From assembly GCA_963812965.1 (NCBI GenBank), contig CAWEXG010000003.1, positions 124,001-188,000 on the forward strand: 64,000 bases of DNA, written 5' to 3'. A program made the translations under genes and the position numbers. A model generated the notes under the pieces. The model saw only the letters and a program-made list of their open reading frames with translations. It had not been told where the DNA came from and made no database searches. The first letter of the stretch is position 1. Each line of letters begins with the position of its first letter. This DNA is from DASXMT01 sp963812965 (lineage in GTDB: Bacteria; Actinomycetota; Acidimicrobiia; Acidimicrobiales; RAAP-2). Shown in pieces: positions 1 to 8,763 of the stretch.

Positions 1-1015
1 CGATGTTGTACAGCGAGGAGCTGGTGTCACCGAACCGGGACTCTTTGCCTTCGGTATTACCCGTCGGCTGGTGATGGATCCCTGCTGCGGCAACCGCCGG
101 GTTCGGCTGATGCTCGGCATAGGCGGAGAACCCAACCCACACACCGAAGATGATCACCATGGCAGCCAACAGAGCGACGCCCTGTCGGAGCCTCTTCACC
201 ATCTTGCCAAAGGTGTAGGTGAGGGAAAAAGGGATCGCCAGCAGCAGCACGACCGAGAGCAGGTTGGTCAGTCCTGTTGGGTTCTCGAACGGATGGGCGC
301 CGTTGGCGTTGTAGAAGCCACCACCGTTGGTACCCAGTTGTTTGATCGACTCCATGAAGCCCACTGGGCCAAGAGGAATAACCTGGTTGACCCCGTTGAG
401 GACGTCGTGAATGCTGGCCGGACCGGCCAATGTCTGGACCGCCCCTTGCCCTACGAAGACCAGCCCGAAAACGAAGGCGATCGGCAACAGGATATAGAGG
501 GTGCAGCGGATGATGTCGACCCAGAAGTTTCCGATCGTCGGTGAGTTCCGCCGGCTGAAGCCCCGCACCAAGGCGATGGCCACGGCGATGCCCACCGCAG
601 CGCTGACGAACTGCTGAACGGTCAGGGCGGTCATCTGCGACAGGTACGACATCGTCGTCTCGCCGCCGTAGTTCTGCCAGTTGGTGTTGGTCACGAACGA
701 GATTGCGGTGTTCCACGACAACGCCGGCGACACCGCACCCAGATGCTGGGGGTTGAGAGGAAGCGACCCCTGGAACCGGATGATGAGATAGGTCACCAGG
801 ATCGAAACAGCAGAGAAGATGACCAGTGAGCCTGCGTAACGTTTCCACGTTTGCTCGTGTTCCGGATCGGTGCCGAGCGCCTTATAGATAGGACGCTCTA
901 CCCACCTCATCCAGTGCACTCGGCCCTCGAATACCGCCGCCATATAAGAGCCGAGGTAGCGCCAAGCCAGAGCCAGCACAGCCACCAAGACCACGATTGT
1001 CCAGAAGAATCCCAT
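1..1015 (-). CDS. kdpA: Potassium-transporting ATPase subunit KdpA (3' part outside window)
   Basis: KdpA is the K+-binding, channel-like subunit of the KdpFABC P-type ATPase in the cytoplasmic membrane. The first 338 residues or so of a family that is usually about 555-560 long are visible; the rest lies beyond the left edge. The start is the ATG at 1013-1015, giving MGFFWTIVVLVAVLALAWRY. Two KdpA selectivity-filter segments are seen: TNTNWQNYGGE near residue 108 and GTNGGGFYNANGAHPFENP near residue 227. Several hydrophobic helices separate them. kdpF lies 20 bp upstream on the same strand, so the order is the usual kdpF-kdpA, and kdpB and kdpC are expected just outside the window. The divergent kdpDE genes are the likely regulators. 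Confidence 0.96.
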   Translation of the reverse strand, partial: MGFFWTIVVLVAVLALAWRYLGSYMAAVFEGRVHWMRWVERPIYKALGTDPEHEQTWKRYAGSLVIFSAVSILVTYLIIRFQGSLPLNPQHLGAVSPALSWNTAISFVTNTNWQNYGGETTMSYLSQMTALTVQQFVSAAVGIAVAIALVRGFSRRNSPTIGNFWVDIIRCTLYILLPIAFVFGLVFVGQGAVQTLAGPASIHDVLNGVNQVIPLGPVGFMESIKQLGTNGGGFYNANGAHPFENPTGLTNLLSVVLLLAIPFSLTYTFGKMVKRLRQGVALLAAMVIIFGVWVGFSAYAEHQPNPAVAAAGIHHQPTGNTEGKESRFGDTSSSLYNI

Positions 1016-1035
1016 CTACTGTCCTATCTGATCGA

Positions 1036-1125
1036 CTAGAACCACTCGGGCTTGAACATGGCAATGCCCAAATAGATGAACACGAGGACAGCTACCCCCA
1101 GCAGAATTCCCTGTACGAGACTCAT
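1036..1125 (-). CDS. kdpF: KdpF small stabilising subunit (29 aa)
   Basis: This 29-residue peptide reads MSLVQGILLGVAVLVFIYLG followed by IAMFKPEWF. It is a single transmembrane helix with the FKPE(W/R)F-like end seen in KdpF peptides, which sit at the KdpA interface and stabilise the complex. It lies directly upstream of kdpA, and its start codon overlaps the stop of the small peptide before it (ATGA, 1122-1125). The gene is too short for standard gene finders. The assignment rests on size, sequence and position. Confidence 0.9.
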   Translation of the reverse strand: MSLVQGILLGVAVLVFIYLGIAMFKPEWF

Positions 1126-1205
1126 ACTCGGTCCAATGCCCAGATCAGGCCGAGCATGATTGCCACGAAGGCGACAATGCCGACCACAGAGAGAAAATCA
1201 GCCAT
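1122..1205 (-). CDS. 27-aa single-helix membrane peptide upstream of kdpF
   Basis: From the ATG at 1203-1205 the product is MADFLSVVGIVAFVAIMLGL followed by IWALDRV: one transmembrane helix with a short charged end. Its stop overlaps the kdpF start by 4 nt (ATGA), so it is probably translationally coupled and is the first gene of the kdp operon. A longer in-frame extension to 1331 is possible, but its composition is unlike a conserved protein. The role is unknown; a second accessory peptide of the Kdp pump is an inference from position only. Confidence 0.65.
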   Translation of the reverse strand: MADFLSVVGIVAFVAIMLGLIWALDRV

Positions 1206-1397
1206 GACACAGATGGTAGCGAGGGGCGTCTTTCTGTGGCGTAAAGGAAGCGCGAAGTCTGAATGATTTGGCATAAAGGATTCGTAAAAACCGTCCCGAT
1301 ATTTAGTGTTGACCACTGGTTCACAAGTCAACCACTGGTTATCCTGGGATCAACGAGTCGAACGTGCGACAACTAGATAGTGCGAGGAGCGGCAGCG
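1206..1397. promoter_or_regulatory. Divergent kdp control region with direct repeat
   Basis: This 192-bp, comparatively AT-rich gap separates the leftward kdpFA operon from rightward kdpDE. It holds two copies of ACCACTGGTT, at 1312-1321 and 1331-1340, spaced 19 bp start to start, which puts them on nearly the same helix face. Such a repeat could be a response-regulator (KdpE) operator. That is inferred from the layout; no site has been matched to a known KdpE motif. Confidence 0.4.
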
Positions 1398-4118
1398 GTG
1401 GCACGAGGCAAGCTCCGGCTTTATCTCGGTGCAGCCCCAGGTGTAGGGAAGACCTACGCCATGCTGAACGAGGGCTGGCGACGAAAAGAGCGCGGTACTG
1501 ACGTAGTCGTCGGCTGGGTGGACACCCACGGGAGGACACACACCGCCGACCAGCTTCGGGACCTGGAGGTGATCCCCCGCCGTCGCGTCGAGTACCGGAA
1601 CCAGTCGTTCGAGGAGATGGACCTCGACGCGATCCTGGCTCGCAAGCCCGACATCGTCCTCGTCGACGAACTGGCCCATACCAACGTGCCCGGCTCACGT
1701 CACCCGAAGCGCTGGCGGGACGTCGAAGAGCTCCTCGATGCAGGGATCAACGTGATCTCCACGGTCAACCTGCAGCATCTCGAATCACTCAACGACGTGG
1801 TGGAGCGAATCACCGGCGTCGTCCAACGGGAGACGGTGCCCGACCGGGTGGTGCGGGCGGCCGATCAGCTCGAGCTGGTCGACATGTCCCCCGAAGCGTT
1901 GCGTCGTCGGCTGGCACACGGCAACGTCTACCCGGCGGAACGCATCGATGCAGCCTTGGGCAACTACTTCCGGGCCGGCAACCTGACCGCCCTTCGGGAG
2001 CTGGCGTTGTTATGGGTTGCCGACCGGGTCGATCAGGAGCTCCACGACTACCGGGAACGCCACGGCATCACCGGGCCATGGGAGACCAAAGAACGGGTGG
2101 TGGTCTCGCTGACCGGGGCTCCTGGCAGTGCCGTGCTGATCCGCCGGGCGGCCCGGATGGCCATGCGGACCAAGGCCGAGCTGCTCGGAGTCCACGTCCG
2201 CACCGACGACAGGCTGACCGGTTCCGATTCACAAGGTCTGATCAAGAACCGCGCCCTGCTCGACGAGCTGGGGGGCCGCTATGTCGAGGTCGTCGGAGCC
2301 GAGGTGGCGCCGGCGCTAGTGCAGGTGGCCGCGGTGGAGAACGCCACCCAACTGGTGATGGGCGCCACCCATCGAAGCAGGATCACCGAGCTCGTTCGGG
2401 GATCGGTGATCAACTCGGTGATTCGGGCGTCCGGCGGTGTGCTCGACATCCACGTAATCGCCACCGACGCCCCGGGCTCTGATCCACAGGCAGCCGAAGT
2501 CGGTACCACACCAACCTCCGAAGATGCCGGAGTGTCGGCCGACGACACAGGCGGTAACCGCCGCGATCTACCCAAGCGTTACCGGCGAACACTCCTGTCG
2601 CCACTCTCGGTTCGGCGCCGAGTGGGTGCGGTGGTTCTCGGCGTTATCGGCTTCCCCCTGTTGACCCTGGTGCTCACCGCCACCCGCTCTCATGTCGACC
2701 TGTCGACCACGCTCAGCTCGTACCTCATCATGGTGATGGTGGTGGCGGTGCTGGGCGGGGTGTGGCCCGCAGTGGCGGCGGCGTCGGCCGGTTTCCTCCT
2801 GTCCAACTACTACTTCGCCCCGCCCCTGCACACGTTCACCATCGCCGATGCACGGGACGTGGTGGCGCTGGTCATCTTCCTGGTGGCTGCCGGCCTGGTG
2901 AGTGCCCTGGTCGATCTGTCTGCCCGACGATCGGCTGCTGCTGCTCAGGCCAGAGCCGATGCCCACATGCTGGCCCGGGTAGCCGGACGTCTGGTCTCGC
3001 CGGATGGCAACCTGCTTCCCGTCCTCCTCGACGACCTGTTGGTGGCCTTCCGACTCGACGCCGTCGCCATCCTCCGGGACCGTTCGAACGAGGGGGAAGC
3101 CGACGGAACCGGTCAGAACGACAGGCCCAACCGGTGGGAGACGTTGGTTGCCGTCGGGGCCGATCCACCCCGTACTCCCGAAGACGCATCGGTGACACTG
3201 CCGCTCAGTGATCTGGAGGTGGTAGCGCTCGAAGGACCGGCCCTCTCCGCCGAGGACCGGGACATCCTGGCCGGCTTCGCCGCCCAGCTGGCCACCGCCC
3301 TCACCAGCCAACGACTGCAGGCGGGGGCGGCCGAAGCCGAGTCGTTGGCCCGCGCCAACGAGCTGCGCTCTGCGCTTCTCGCCGCAGTCAGCCACGACCT
3401 ACGCACGCCGCTGGCATCGATCAAGGCCGCCTCGAGCAGCCTCCTGTCGGATCAGCTGAACTTCGGGCCGGATGAAACCGAGATCCTGCTGCGAACCATC
3501 GACGATGAATCGGACCGGCTGTCCACACTGGTCGAGAACCTGCTCGACATGAGCCGCCTGCAGACCGGGTCGATGGATACCACCGATCGGGCCGTCGACA
3601 TTGCCGACGTGGTGGATGCCGCCCTGGCCAGCCTGGGGCCGAGAGCCGCCGGGGTCACGTCAGGTGTGCCCGATGACCTCCCTCCGGTCCGGACGGACCC
3701 GGTGCTCCTCGAACGAGCCGTGGCGAACCTCGTCGACAACGCACTGATCCATGCCGAGGGCGCCGGTCTCCGGATCGAGGCCGGCACAGTAGCGGGGCGG
3801 GTCGACCTCCGGGTGGTCGACCACGGCCCGGGGATACGGGTGGAAGCACGAGATACGGTGTTCCGGCCCTTCCAGCGGCTGGGAGACACCGAAAACCGAG
3901 CGGGAATGGGTCTCGGGCTGGCCGTGGCACGTGGGTTCGTCGAGGCGGTCGGCGGCGATCTCGAGGTGGACGACACGCCCGGCGGCGGGTGCACCATGGT
4001 GGTTCGCCTTCCAGTGGCAACGCCCGAGCCCGGGTTGGAGCCGCAGGACATGCACGCGCCCACACCTGAGTCCGGTTCGGAGTCACAGCCCGAGCCCGAA
4101 TCGAGGGATCGGCAGTGA
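1398..4118 (+). CDS. kdpD: Osmosensitive K+ channel sensor histidine kinase KdpD
   Basis: KdpD senses K+ limitation and phosphorylates KdpE. Domains in order: cytoplasmic KdpD domain (about residues 3-210) with Walker A GAAPGVGKT and Walker B IVLVDELAHTN; a USP-like domain (about 235-365); four transmembrane helices (about 410-510); a GAF-like segment; HisKA with the phospho-acceptor in AAVSHDLRTPLAS (His near 666); HATPase_c with NLVDNAL, DHGPGI and GMGLGLAVARG boxes. A Pro/Glu/Ser-rich tail follows. At about 906 residues it is full length for the family. I chose the GTG at 1398 because AGGAG at 1385-1389 sits 8 nt upstream; a GTG at 1380 is in frame but lacks a ribosome site. The stop overlaps kdpE (GTGA). 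Confidence 0.96.
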   Translation: MARGKLRLYLGAAPGVGKTYAMLNEGWRRKERGTDVVVGWVDTHGRTHTADQLRDLEVIPRRRVEYRNQSFEEMDLDAILARKPDIVLVDELAHTNVPGSRHPKRWRDVEELLDAGINVISTVNLQHLESLNDVVERITGVVQRETVPDRVVRAADQLELVDMSPEALRRRLAHGNVYPAERIDAALGNYFRAGNLTALRELALLWVADRVDQELHDYRERHGITGPWETKERVVVSLTGAPGSAVLIRRAARMAMRTKAELLGVHVRTDDRLTGSDSQGLIKNRALLDELGGRYVEVVGAEVAPALVQVAAVENATQLVMGATHRSRITELVRGSVINSVIRASGGVLDIHVIATDAPGSDPQAAEVGTTPTSEDAGVSADDTGGNRRDLPKRYRRTLLSPLSVRRRVGAVVLGVIGFPLLTLVLTATRSHVDLSTTLSSYLIMVMVVAVLGGVWPAVAAASAGFLLSNYYFAPPLHTFTIADARDVVALVIFLVAAGLVSALVDLSARRSAAAAQARADAHMLARVAGRLVSPDGNLLPVLLDDLLVAFRLDAVAILRDRSNEGEADGTGQNDRPNRWETLVAVGADPPRTPEDASVTLPLSDLEVVALEGPALSAEDRDILAGFAAQLATALTSQRLQAGAAEAESLARANELRSALLAAVSHDLRTPLASIKAASSSLLSDQLNFGPDETEILLRTIDDESDRLSTLVENLLDMSRLQTGSMDTTDRAVDIADVVDAALASLGPRAAGVTSGVPDDLPPVRTDPVLLERAVANLVDNALIHAEGAGLRIEAGTVAGRVDLRVVDHGPGIRVEARDTVFRPFQRLGDTENRAGMGLGLAVARGFVEAVGGDLEVDDTPGGGCTMVVRLPVATPEPGLEPQDMHAPTPESGSESQPEPESRDRQ

Positions 4119-4856
4119 CCGTGCCCACTGCGCCTGGATCGAACCGGCAAGACCACAGCCAGGACCGCGAACGAGACCCGGCGGCGCGGGTCCTGATCGT
4201 CGACGACGACGCGTCGTTGCTCCGGGCACTGAGCGTCAGCCTCACCGCCCGTGGATACGAGGTGCTCGTGGCCCGACATGGCGAAGAAGGGCTGGACCTG
4301 GCTGCCCATCGACGACCTGACGTCGTCCTCCTGGATCTGGGGCTCCCCGGGATCGACGGCGTCGAGGTGGTGCGGGGCCTACGGGGTTGGAGCGAAGTAC
4401 CCATCATCGTCCTCTCCGCTCGGCACCAGAGCATCAGTAAGGTCGAAGCCCTCGACGCCGGTGCCGACGACTATGTGACCAAACCGTTCGGCATGGACGA
4501 GCTCCTGGCTCGGCTACGGGCTGCTCTCCGACGCACATCGACCCGTTCGGAAGACCCTCGCATCCAGACCGAGGCGTTCACCATCGACCTCACTACCAAA
4601 CAGGTCACCAGGGGCAGTGCCGATATTCATCTCACGCCCAAGGAGTGGAGCATCGTCGAGGTACTGGTGCGCAACCCCGGTCGACTGGTCTCCCATCAGC
4701 AACTCCTCCACGACGTCTGGGGACCGGAGTACGAGACCGAGACCGAGTACCTCCCGCGTGCTCATGGCCAGGGTCCGTCGCAAGCTCGAGCCCGATCCCG
4801 CTCGGCCGCTGCACTTTCGCACCGAACCAGGGATGGGCTACCGCTTCGTCTCTTGA
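4115..4856 (+). pseudogene. kdpE: Response regulator KdpE, frameshifted in the DNA-binding domain
   Basis: This is an OmpR/PhoB-type regulator and the partner of KdpD, overlapping it by 4 nt. The receiver domain is intact, with LIVDDDASLL, the phospho-accepting Asp in VVLLDLGLPGIDG, and VTKPFG. The winged-helix domain is readable (LTPKEWSIVEVLVRNPGRLV) up to ETETEYL. After that the frame carrying VLMARVRRKLEPDP and GMGYRFVS is +1. One extra C in the CCC run at 4753-4755 accounts for this; with CC the protein would read EYLRVLMARVRRKL and end at 4856. As given, the frame runs to 4870 with a meaningless tail and no recognition wing. It is either a sequencing indel or a real lesion; everything else argues for a functional gene. 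Confidence 0.88.
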
Positions 4857-4876
4857 TGGCAACTGGTTGATGGCAG

Positions 4877-5974
4877 TTGACCCGTAACATCGATTGCGTG
4901 CATCGTGAGACCGTCGACGTCTATGAGGACCGAGGGCTTCGTTGGGCCGCGTCCCATGCCCGACCGGGTCGCAAAGAGGATGCCGAGGCGTTCGCAGCTC
5001 ATGTCGGCGATGGAGTTCTCCGCATGGACATCGGCTGTGGCGCCGGTCGCTACGCGCCCTGTCTGGGCGCGCCCCTGATCGGTCTGGATGCTTCCCGGGT
5101 GATGCTGACGGCGTGCCAGTCGGCAGCTCCGGACGGTATGTACGTGCAAGCCGACGTGGAAGCGCTGCCCTTCGCCACCCGGTCCCTCGGAGGGACCTGG
5201 TCGTGCATGACCCATCTCCACCTGCCCCGGCTCCGCCTACCGCTCGCCCTGTGGGATCTTCACCGGGTGCTGACGGTCGGCGCACCACTCGACATTCAGG
5301 TACTGACCGGCGAGTACGAGGGGAGCGACCTCCCCGATGACGATGTGGGAGGCCGGTTCTTCGCCGGATGGCAACCTCCAGACCTGGTCGACGTGGTGAC
5401 GGGCGCCGGGTTCACCGTCGAGGCCGGTTCGGTTGTCGTCTCGGGGGACGAGGTACGACTACGGGCGACTCGAGCCCATACCCTGGCCGATACCGTAGGT
5501 TCTTCCATGCGTCTGCTGGTGTGCGGGCTGAACCCGAGCCTCACTGCAGCCGATACCGGGGTGGGCTTCGCCACGCCGGGGAACCGGTTCTGGCCGGCGG
5601 CACTGGCGGGAGGGTTGGCCAGCCGTGACCGGGATCCGGTTCATGCCCTCACCGGGCACGGCATGGGGATGACCGACTTGGTGAAGCGGGCTACGCGGGC
5701 AGCAGACGAGCTCAGTGCCGACGAGTACCGGGACGGTGTGGAACGGGTCGACCGTCTCGTGCATTGGCTCCGTCCCGGCGCGGTGTGCTTCGTCGGCCTA
5801 GCCGGTTGGCGAGCAGTGGTGGACCGGAAGGCGACAGCCGGTGTACAGCATCACACCATTGGCGGCCGACCCGTCTACGTGATGCCGTCGACCAGCGGGC
5901 TCAACGGCCGGTCCAGCCTGGCCGACCTGACCGAGCACCTCCGTGCCGCACTGGCCCTGGCCGACGGAACGTGA
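4877..5974 (+). CDS. Methyltransferase fused to mismatch-specific uracil-DNA glycosylase (MUG/TDG type)
   Basis: Two domains share one 365-residue frame. Residues about 1-205 are a class I SAM-dependent methyltransferase with motif I MDIGCGAGRYAP near residue 50 and LIGLDASRVML after it. Residues about 211-365 are a MUG/TDG-type uracil-DNA glycosylase, with LLVCGLNPSLTAADTGVGFA, a PGNRFWPAAL segment, and the C-terminal MPSTSGLNGRSS motif. The second domain begins with its own Met (ATG at 5507), so a separate shorter product is possible. The TTG at 4877 is the longest start; the GTG at 4898 is an alternative and neither has a strong ribosome site. The methyltransferase substrate is unknown. 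The gene converges with the next one at a 3-bp gap. Confidence 0.85.
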   Translation: MTRNIDCVHRETVDVYEDRGLRWAASHARPGRKEDAEAFAAHVGDGVLRMDIGCGAGRYAPCLGAPLIGLDASRVMLTACQSAAPDGMYVQADVEALPFATRSLGGTWSCMTHLHLPRLRLPLALWDLHRVLTVGAPLDIQVLTGEYEGSDLPDDDVGGRFFAGWQPPDLVDVVTGAGFTVEAGSVVVSGDEVRLRATRAHTLADTVGSSMRLLVCGLNPSLTAADTGVGFATPGNRFWPAALAGGLASRDRDPVHALTGHGMGMTDLVKRATRAADELSADEYRDGVERVDRLVHWLRPGAVCFVGLAGWRAVVDRKATAGVQHHTIGGRPVYVMPSTSGLNGRSSLADLTEHLRAALALADGT

Positions 5975-5977
5975 TCG

Positions 5978-7039
5978 TCAGGAGCTCGCTGGCAGCGTCC
6001 ACGTGAATGTGGAAAGTGGGAACCCGTGGTAACTGATCGAGTTGACGTGCACGCTCGAGATGACCTCGAAGGTCACGTACCCCTGGCGGCAGCTGTTGGC
6101 GCTGATGGAGCGGCCATCGAGATTCGGCGACCGGTCAATGCTGGTCAGTCCGGTCGCATGCTGCCCATCGCTCAGGGTGAGCCAGAACAGCGAGTTGAAG
6201 ACACCGGTCTTCGAGCCGCTCGGACCGGCACAGACCTGAACGTTGGCCACGACGAACTTGTCCCCCAATGGCAGCTGCGCACTCGAGGCCTTCGAGAGGC
6301 GTCCGTCGAAGGTGCTCACCGAGTTCACGGTCATCGTCGAGATACCGAGACTGAACGATTTGCTGACGTTGATGGTCTGTCCAACCGGCACGGTGCTGTT
6401 CTGCGAGGTAGAGCCGACGAAGGCGACCAACGACCAGACCAGGATCGCACCCAGGATGCCAACGATCCCGATGATCAGCCCGGCGATTGAGAGTCCACGG
6501 CCCCCAATCCGACCCCCTGCGGCTCGGATGCGCCGCAGGGCGACAATGGCCAGGATGACAGCTGCGATCGAGCCCAACCCACCGATCCAGACGATCGACA
6601 GGATCAGCGAGGTAATGGCCAGACCACTGGTCGTCTGGGGTCCCGCATAGCCGGGAGGGTAAGAACCGGTGGGGGCCGGTCCCTGCGGATAGCCGTACCC
6701 GGCAGGGGGCGGTGCCTGGTAGCCCGCACCTGCGGGGGCGGGAGCAGGGCCGCCGACGGGCGGTGCAAGAGGGGGTGTGGCTGGCCCATCTACGGGGGCG
6801 GGAGCAGGATCACTGGTGGGTGTGGGAGCAGGGCCGCCGACGGGCGTGGGATCGGGTGCGGCAGGCCCGCCGGTGGGTGTGGGGGCAGGCTCACCAGGAG
6901 AAACGGAGTCAGACGTACCTGCAGATGCGGGGTCAGATCCAGGGGACGAGGTCGGCACGCCGCTTGGGGAGGGATCCGGTGGATACCACTTCCCGTCCGA
7001 CGCCTGCCACCAGCCTGGGCCCTGCTGTGTATCACTCAT
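5978..7039 (-). CDS. DUF4190/DUF4352-type membrane protein with N-terminal Trp motif
   Basis: This is a 353-residue protein of unknown function. Residues about 8-22 carry GPGWWQASDGKWYPP, a tryptophan motif I associate with Acidimicrobiia membrane proteins. A long Pro/Gly/Ala-rich linker follows (about 23-135). Two hydrophobic helices (about 140-205, TSGLAITSLILSIVWIGGLG and GLSIAGLIIGIVGILG) look like DUF4190. The C-terminal part (about 215-353) resembles DUF4352-type extracytoplasmic beta domains and has two cysteines that could pair. The linker codes for repeated GGPAPTP-like units. It is transcribed alone, convergent with the glycosylase fusion. Confidence 0.7.
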   Translation of the reverse strand: MSDTQQGPGWWQASDGKWYPPDPSPSGVPTSSPGSDPASAGTSDSVSPGEPAPTPTGGPAAPDPTPVGGPAPTPTSDPAPAPVDGPATPPLAPPVGGPAPAPAGAGYQAPPPAGYGYPQGPAPTGSYPPGYAGPQTTSGLAITSLILSIVWIGGLGSIAAVILAIVALRRIRAAGGRIGGRGLSIAGLIIGIVGILGAILVWSLVAFVGSTSQNSTVPVGQTINVSKSFSLGISTMTVNSVSTFDGRLSKASSAQLPLGDKFVVANVQVCAGPSGSKTGVFNSLFWLTLSDGQHATGLTSIDRSPNLDGRSISANSCRQGYVTFEVISSVHVNSISYHGFPLSTFTWTLPASS

Positions 7040-7120
7040 CAGGAGCCGAGCGTAGCCGTGTCTGCACCGCCGTCGCTGCCGCTTCGCACCAACAGGGAAG
7101 CCCTCCTCTGGGCAGGTGTC

Positions 7121-7903
7121 TCACTCGTAGTAGGAGAGGATCGTCGACAGCGACGTGTCCATCTGGCTGCTCGGGAGCAGGCTTCCCCCTTCGACGGGCA
7201 GGTTCACCCCGGTGATGTAAGAGGCCAGACCGCATGAGAGGAAGGTGATGGCGTCGGCCACGTCAACCACGGTGCCGATGCGACGGAGTGGCGTCGCCGC
7301 CTCGAAGGCGGCACGGGCCGTGCCGTCCCCGAACAGCGGAGCGGTGAGCGGGGTATCGATGAGGCCGGGCGAGACGCAGTTCACCCGGATGGTCGGCCCG
7401 TACTCGAGAGCAGCCGACTGGGTCAGGGCGATGACACCGGCCTTGGCTGCGGAGTAAGGCGCCTCGCCACGAGTCGGGCGCATCCCGCTGACCGACGAGA
7501 CGTTGACGATCGAACCGCCGTGGCCGGCCAACATCAGGGGTGCGGCAGCACGGATGCCGTTGAAAGTCCCTCGTAGGCTGGCATCGACAATGGCGTCGTA
7601 CTCACGGTCACGGTAACGGTGCAGCGGCTTCACGTTCCCGACACCGGCGTTGTTCACCACGATGGTGATGCCTCCCAGGGTTTCGTTCGCCTGCTGCATA
7701 GCCGCTGTCAGCGCTTCACCGTCGGCCACATCGGTAACGACGGCGTCTCCCCCCATCTCGGCGGCCACTGCCCGGACGGACTCTTCGTCGATGTCGAGTG
7801 CCACAACCGTGGCCCCTTCGGCAGCGAACCGCAGGCATGTAGCCCGTCCGATCCCGGACCCAGCCCCGGTGACCACCGCCCGCTCTCCCTCGAGCAGCCC
7901 CAT
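7121..7903 (-). CDS. SDR family oxidoreductase
   Basis: This is a classical short-chain dehydrogenase/reductase of 260 residues, the usual length. It has the nucleotide-binding VTGAGSGIGRA near residue 11, VVALDID (Asp after strand 2, suggesting NAD preference), VVNNAGVG near 90, the catalytic Ser in VNVSSVSG and the YSAAK Tyr-Lys pair, plus VSPGLIDTPL. Substrate cannot be told from sequence. It shares a strand with the LLM oxidoreductase: that gene ends at 7903, exactly at the start of this one (1-nt overlap), so both are likely co-transcribed and may act on related compounds. Confidence 0.9.
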   Translation of the reverse strand: MGLLEGERAVVTGAGSGIGRATCLRFAAEGATVVALDIDEESVRAVAAEMGGDAVVTDVADGEALTAAMQQANETLGGITIVVNNAGVGNVKPLHRYRDREYDAIVDASLRGTFNGIRAAAPLMLAGHGGSIVNVSSVSGMRPTRGEAPYSAAKAGVIALTQSAALEYGPTIRVNCVSPGLIDTPLTAPLFGDGTARAAFEAATPLRRIGTVVDVADAITFLSCGLASYITGVNLPVEGGSLLPSSQMDTSLSTILSYYE

Positions 7904-8763
7904 CAGCCGGCCCCACCGCTGGCCATCGCCGCGTACTTCGTGTGTCCGTCCAGGACGCGCAGCATCTCGTCGGCAGAGCCACCAGGAACCCGGAGCACCG
8001 CTTCAGTGACCCCCAGCGAGGCGTAGTACTCGAGCTTCTCTTCGGTGGGGACCACGCCGAACGGAGCGATCTGCACCGTGTCCGGATCTCGACCTGCCTC
8101 CTCGAACGCCTGGCGGAGCTTGGGAAGCTCTGCGGCGATACCCGCCCCCCCGATGGGCATCCAGCCGTCGGCGAAGGCGGCGATGTCGGCGAACGTCTTC
8201 GGACCGGCGGCGGCTCCGATCATGGTCGTCGGGCGCGGCTGGCTCACCGGCTTCGGCCAGGTGTAACAGGCGTCGACATCGACCAGCTCGCCGTGGTACT
8301 CGGAGACCTCATCCGGCGACCACAACGCCTCCATGCACAACATCTTCTCCCGAGTGACCTGTCGACGCTGCCGGTAATCAACCCCGTGGTCTGCCATCTC
8401 CGAGGCGTTCCATCCATAGCCAATCCCGAGAACGAACCGTCCGGCCGAGAGGTTGTCGAGGGTGGCGATCTGCTTGGCCAAGGTGATCGGATCGTGTTGG
8501 GCCACCAACAGCACCCCGGTGCCGAGCCTGAGGGTCTGCGTCACGGTCGCCGCCATGGCCAGTGCCACCAGTGGATCGAGGCTGCGGCGGTAGTCGTCGA
8601 GCCGGACGCCGTCCACCAAGCCCGGCGGCTCACCATCACGGAGCGGCAGGTGGGTGTGCTCGGGAAGGTAGAGGGAGGTGAAGCCGCGCTCCTCGACCGC
8701 CCGAGCCAACGCCGCGGGAGGCATGGAGCGATCGGTGAGGAATGCGGCAATGCCCAGCTTCAT
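7903..8763 (-). CDS. LLM class, probably F420-dependent oxidoreductase
   Basis: This 286-residue luciferase-like TIM-barrel protein has LRLGTGVLLVAQHDPITLAK and GRFVLGIGYGWNASEM followed by EKMLCMEALW. These match the actinobacterial F420-dependent LLM group (TIGR03619-like, from memory). Such enzymes transfer hydride between F420H2 or FMNH2 and small organic substrates. Its start overlaps the upstream small acidic protein by ATGA and its end abuts the SDR, indicating a tight operon. The substrate is unknown. Confidence 0.87.
   Translation of the reverse strand: MKLGIAAFLTDRSMPPAALARAVEERGFTSLYLPEHTHLPLRDGEPPGLVDGVRLDDYRRSLDPLVALAMAATVTQTLRLGTGVLLVAQHDPITLAKQIATLDNLSAGRFVLGIGYGWNASEMADHGVDYRQRRQVTREKMLCMEALWSPDEVSEYHGELVDVDACYTWPKPVSQPRPTTMIGAAAGPKTFADIAAFADGWMPIGGAGIAAELPKLRQAFEEAGRDPDTVQIAPFGVVPTEEKLEYYASLGVTEAVLRVPGGSADEMLRVLDGHTKYAAMASGGAG

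Noticed and set aside
1380..1397. Upstream GTG start for kdpD
   Set aside because: No ribosome site precedes it, while GTG 1398 has AGGAG at 8 nt and aligns with the family N-terminus.
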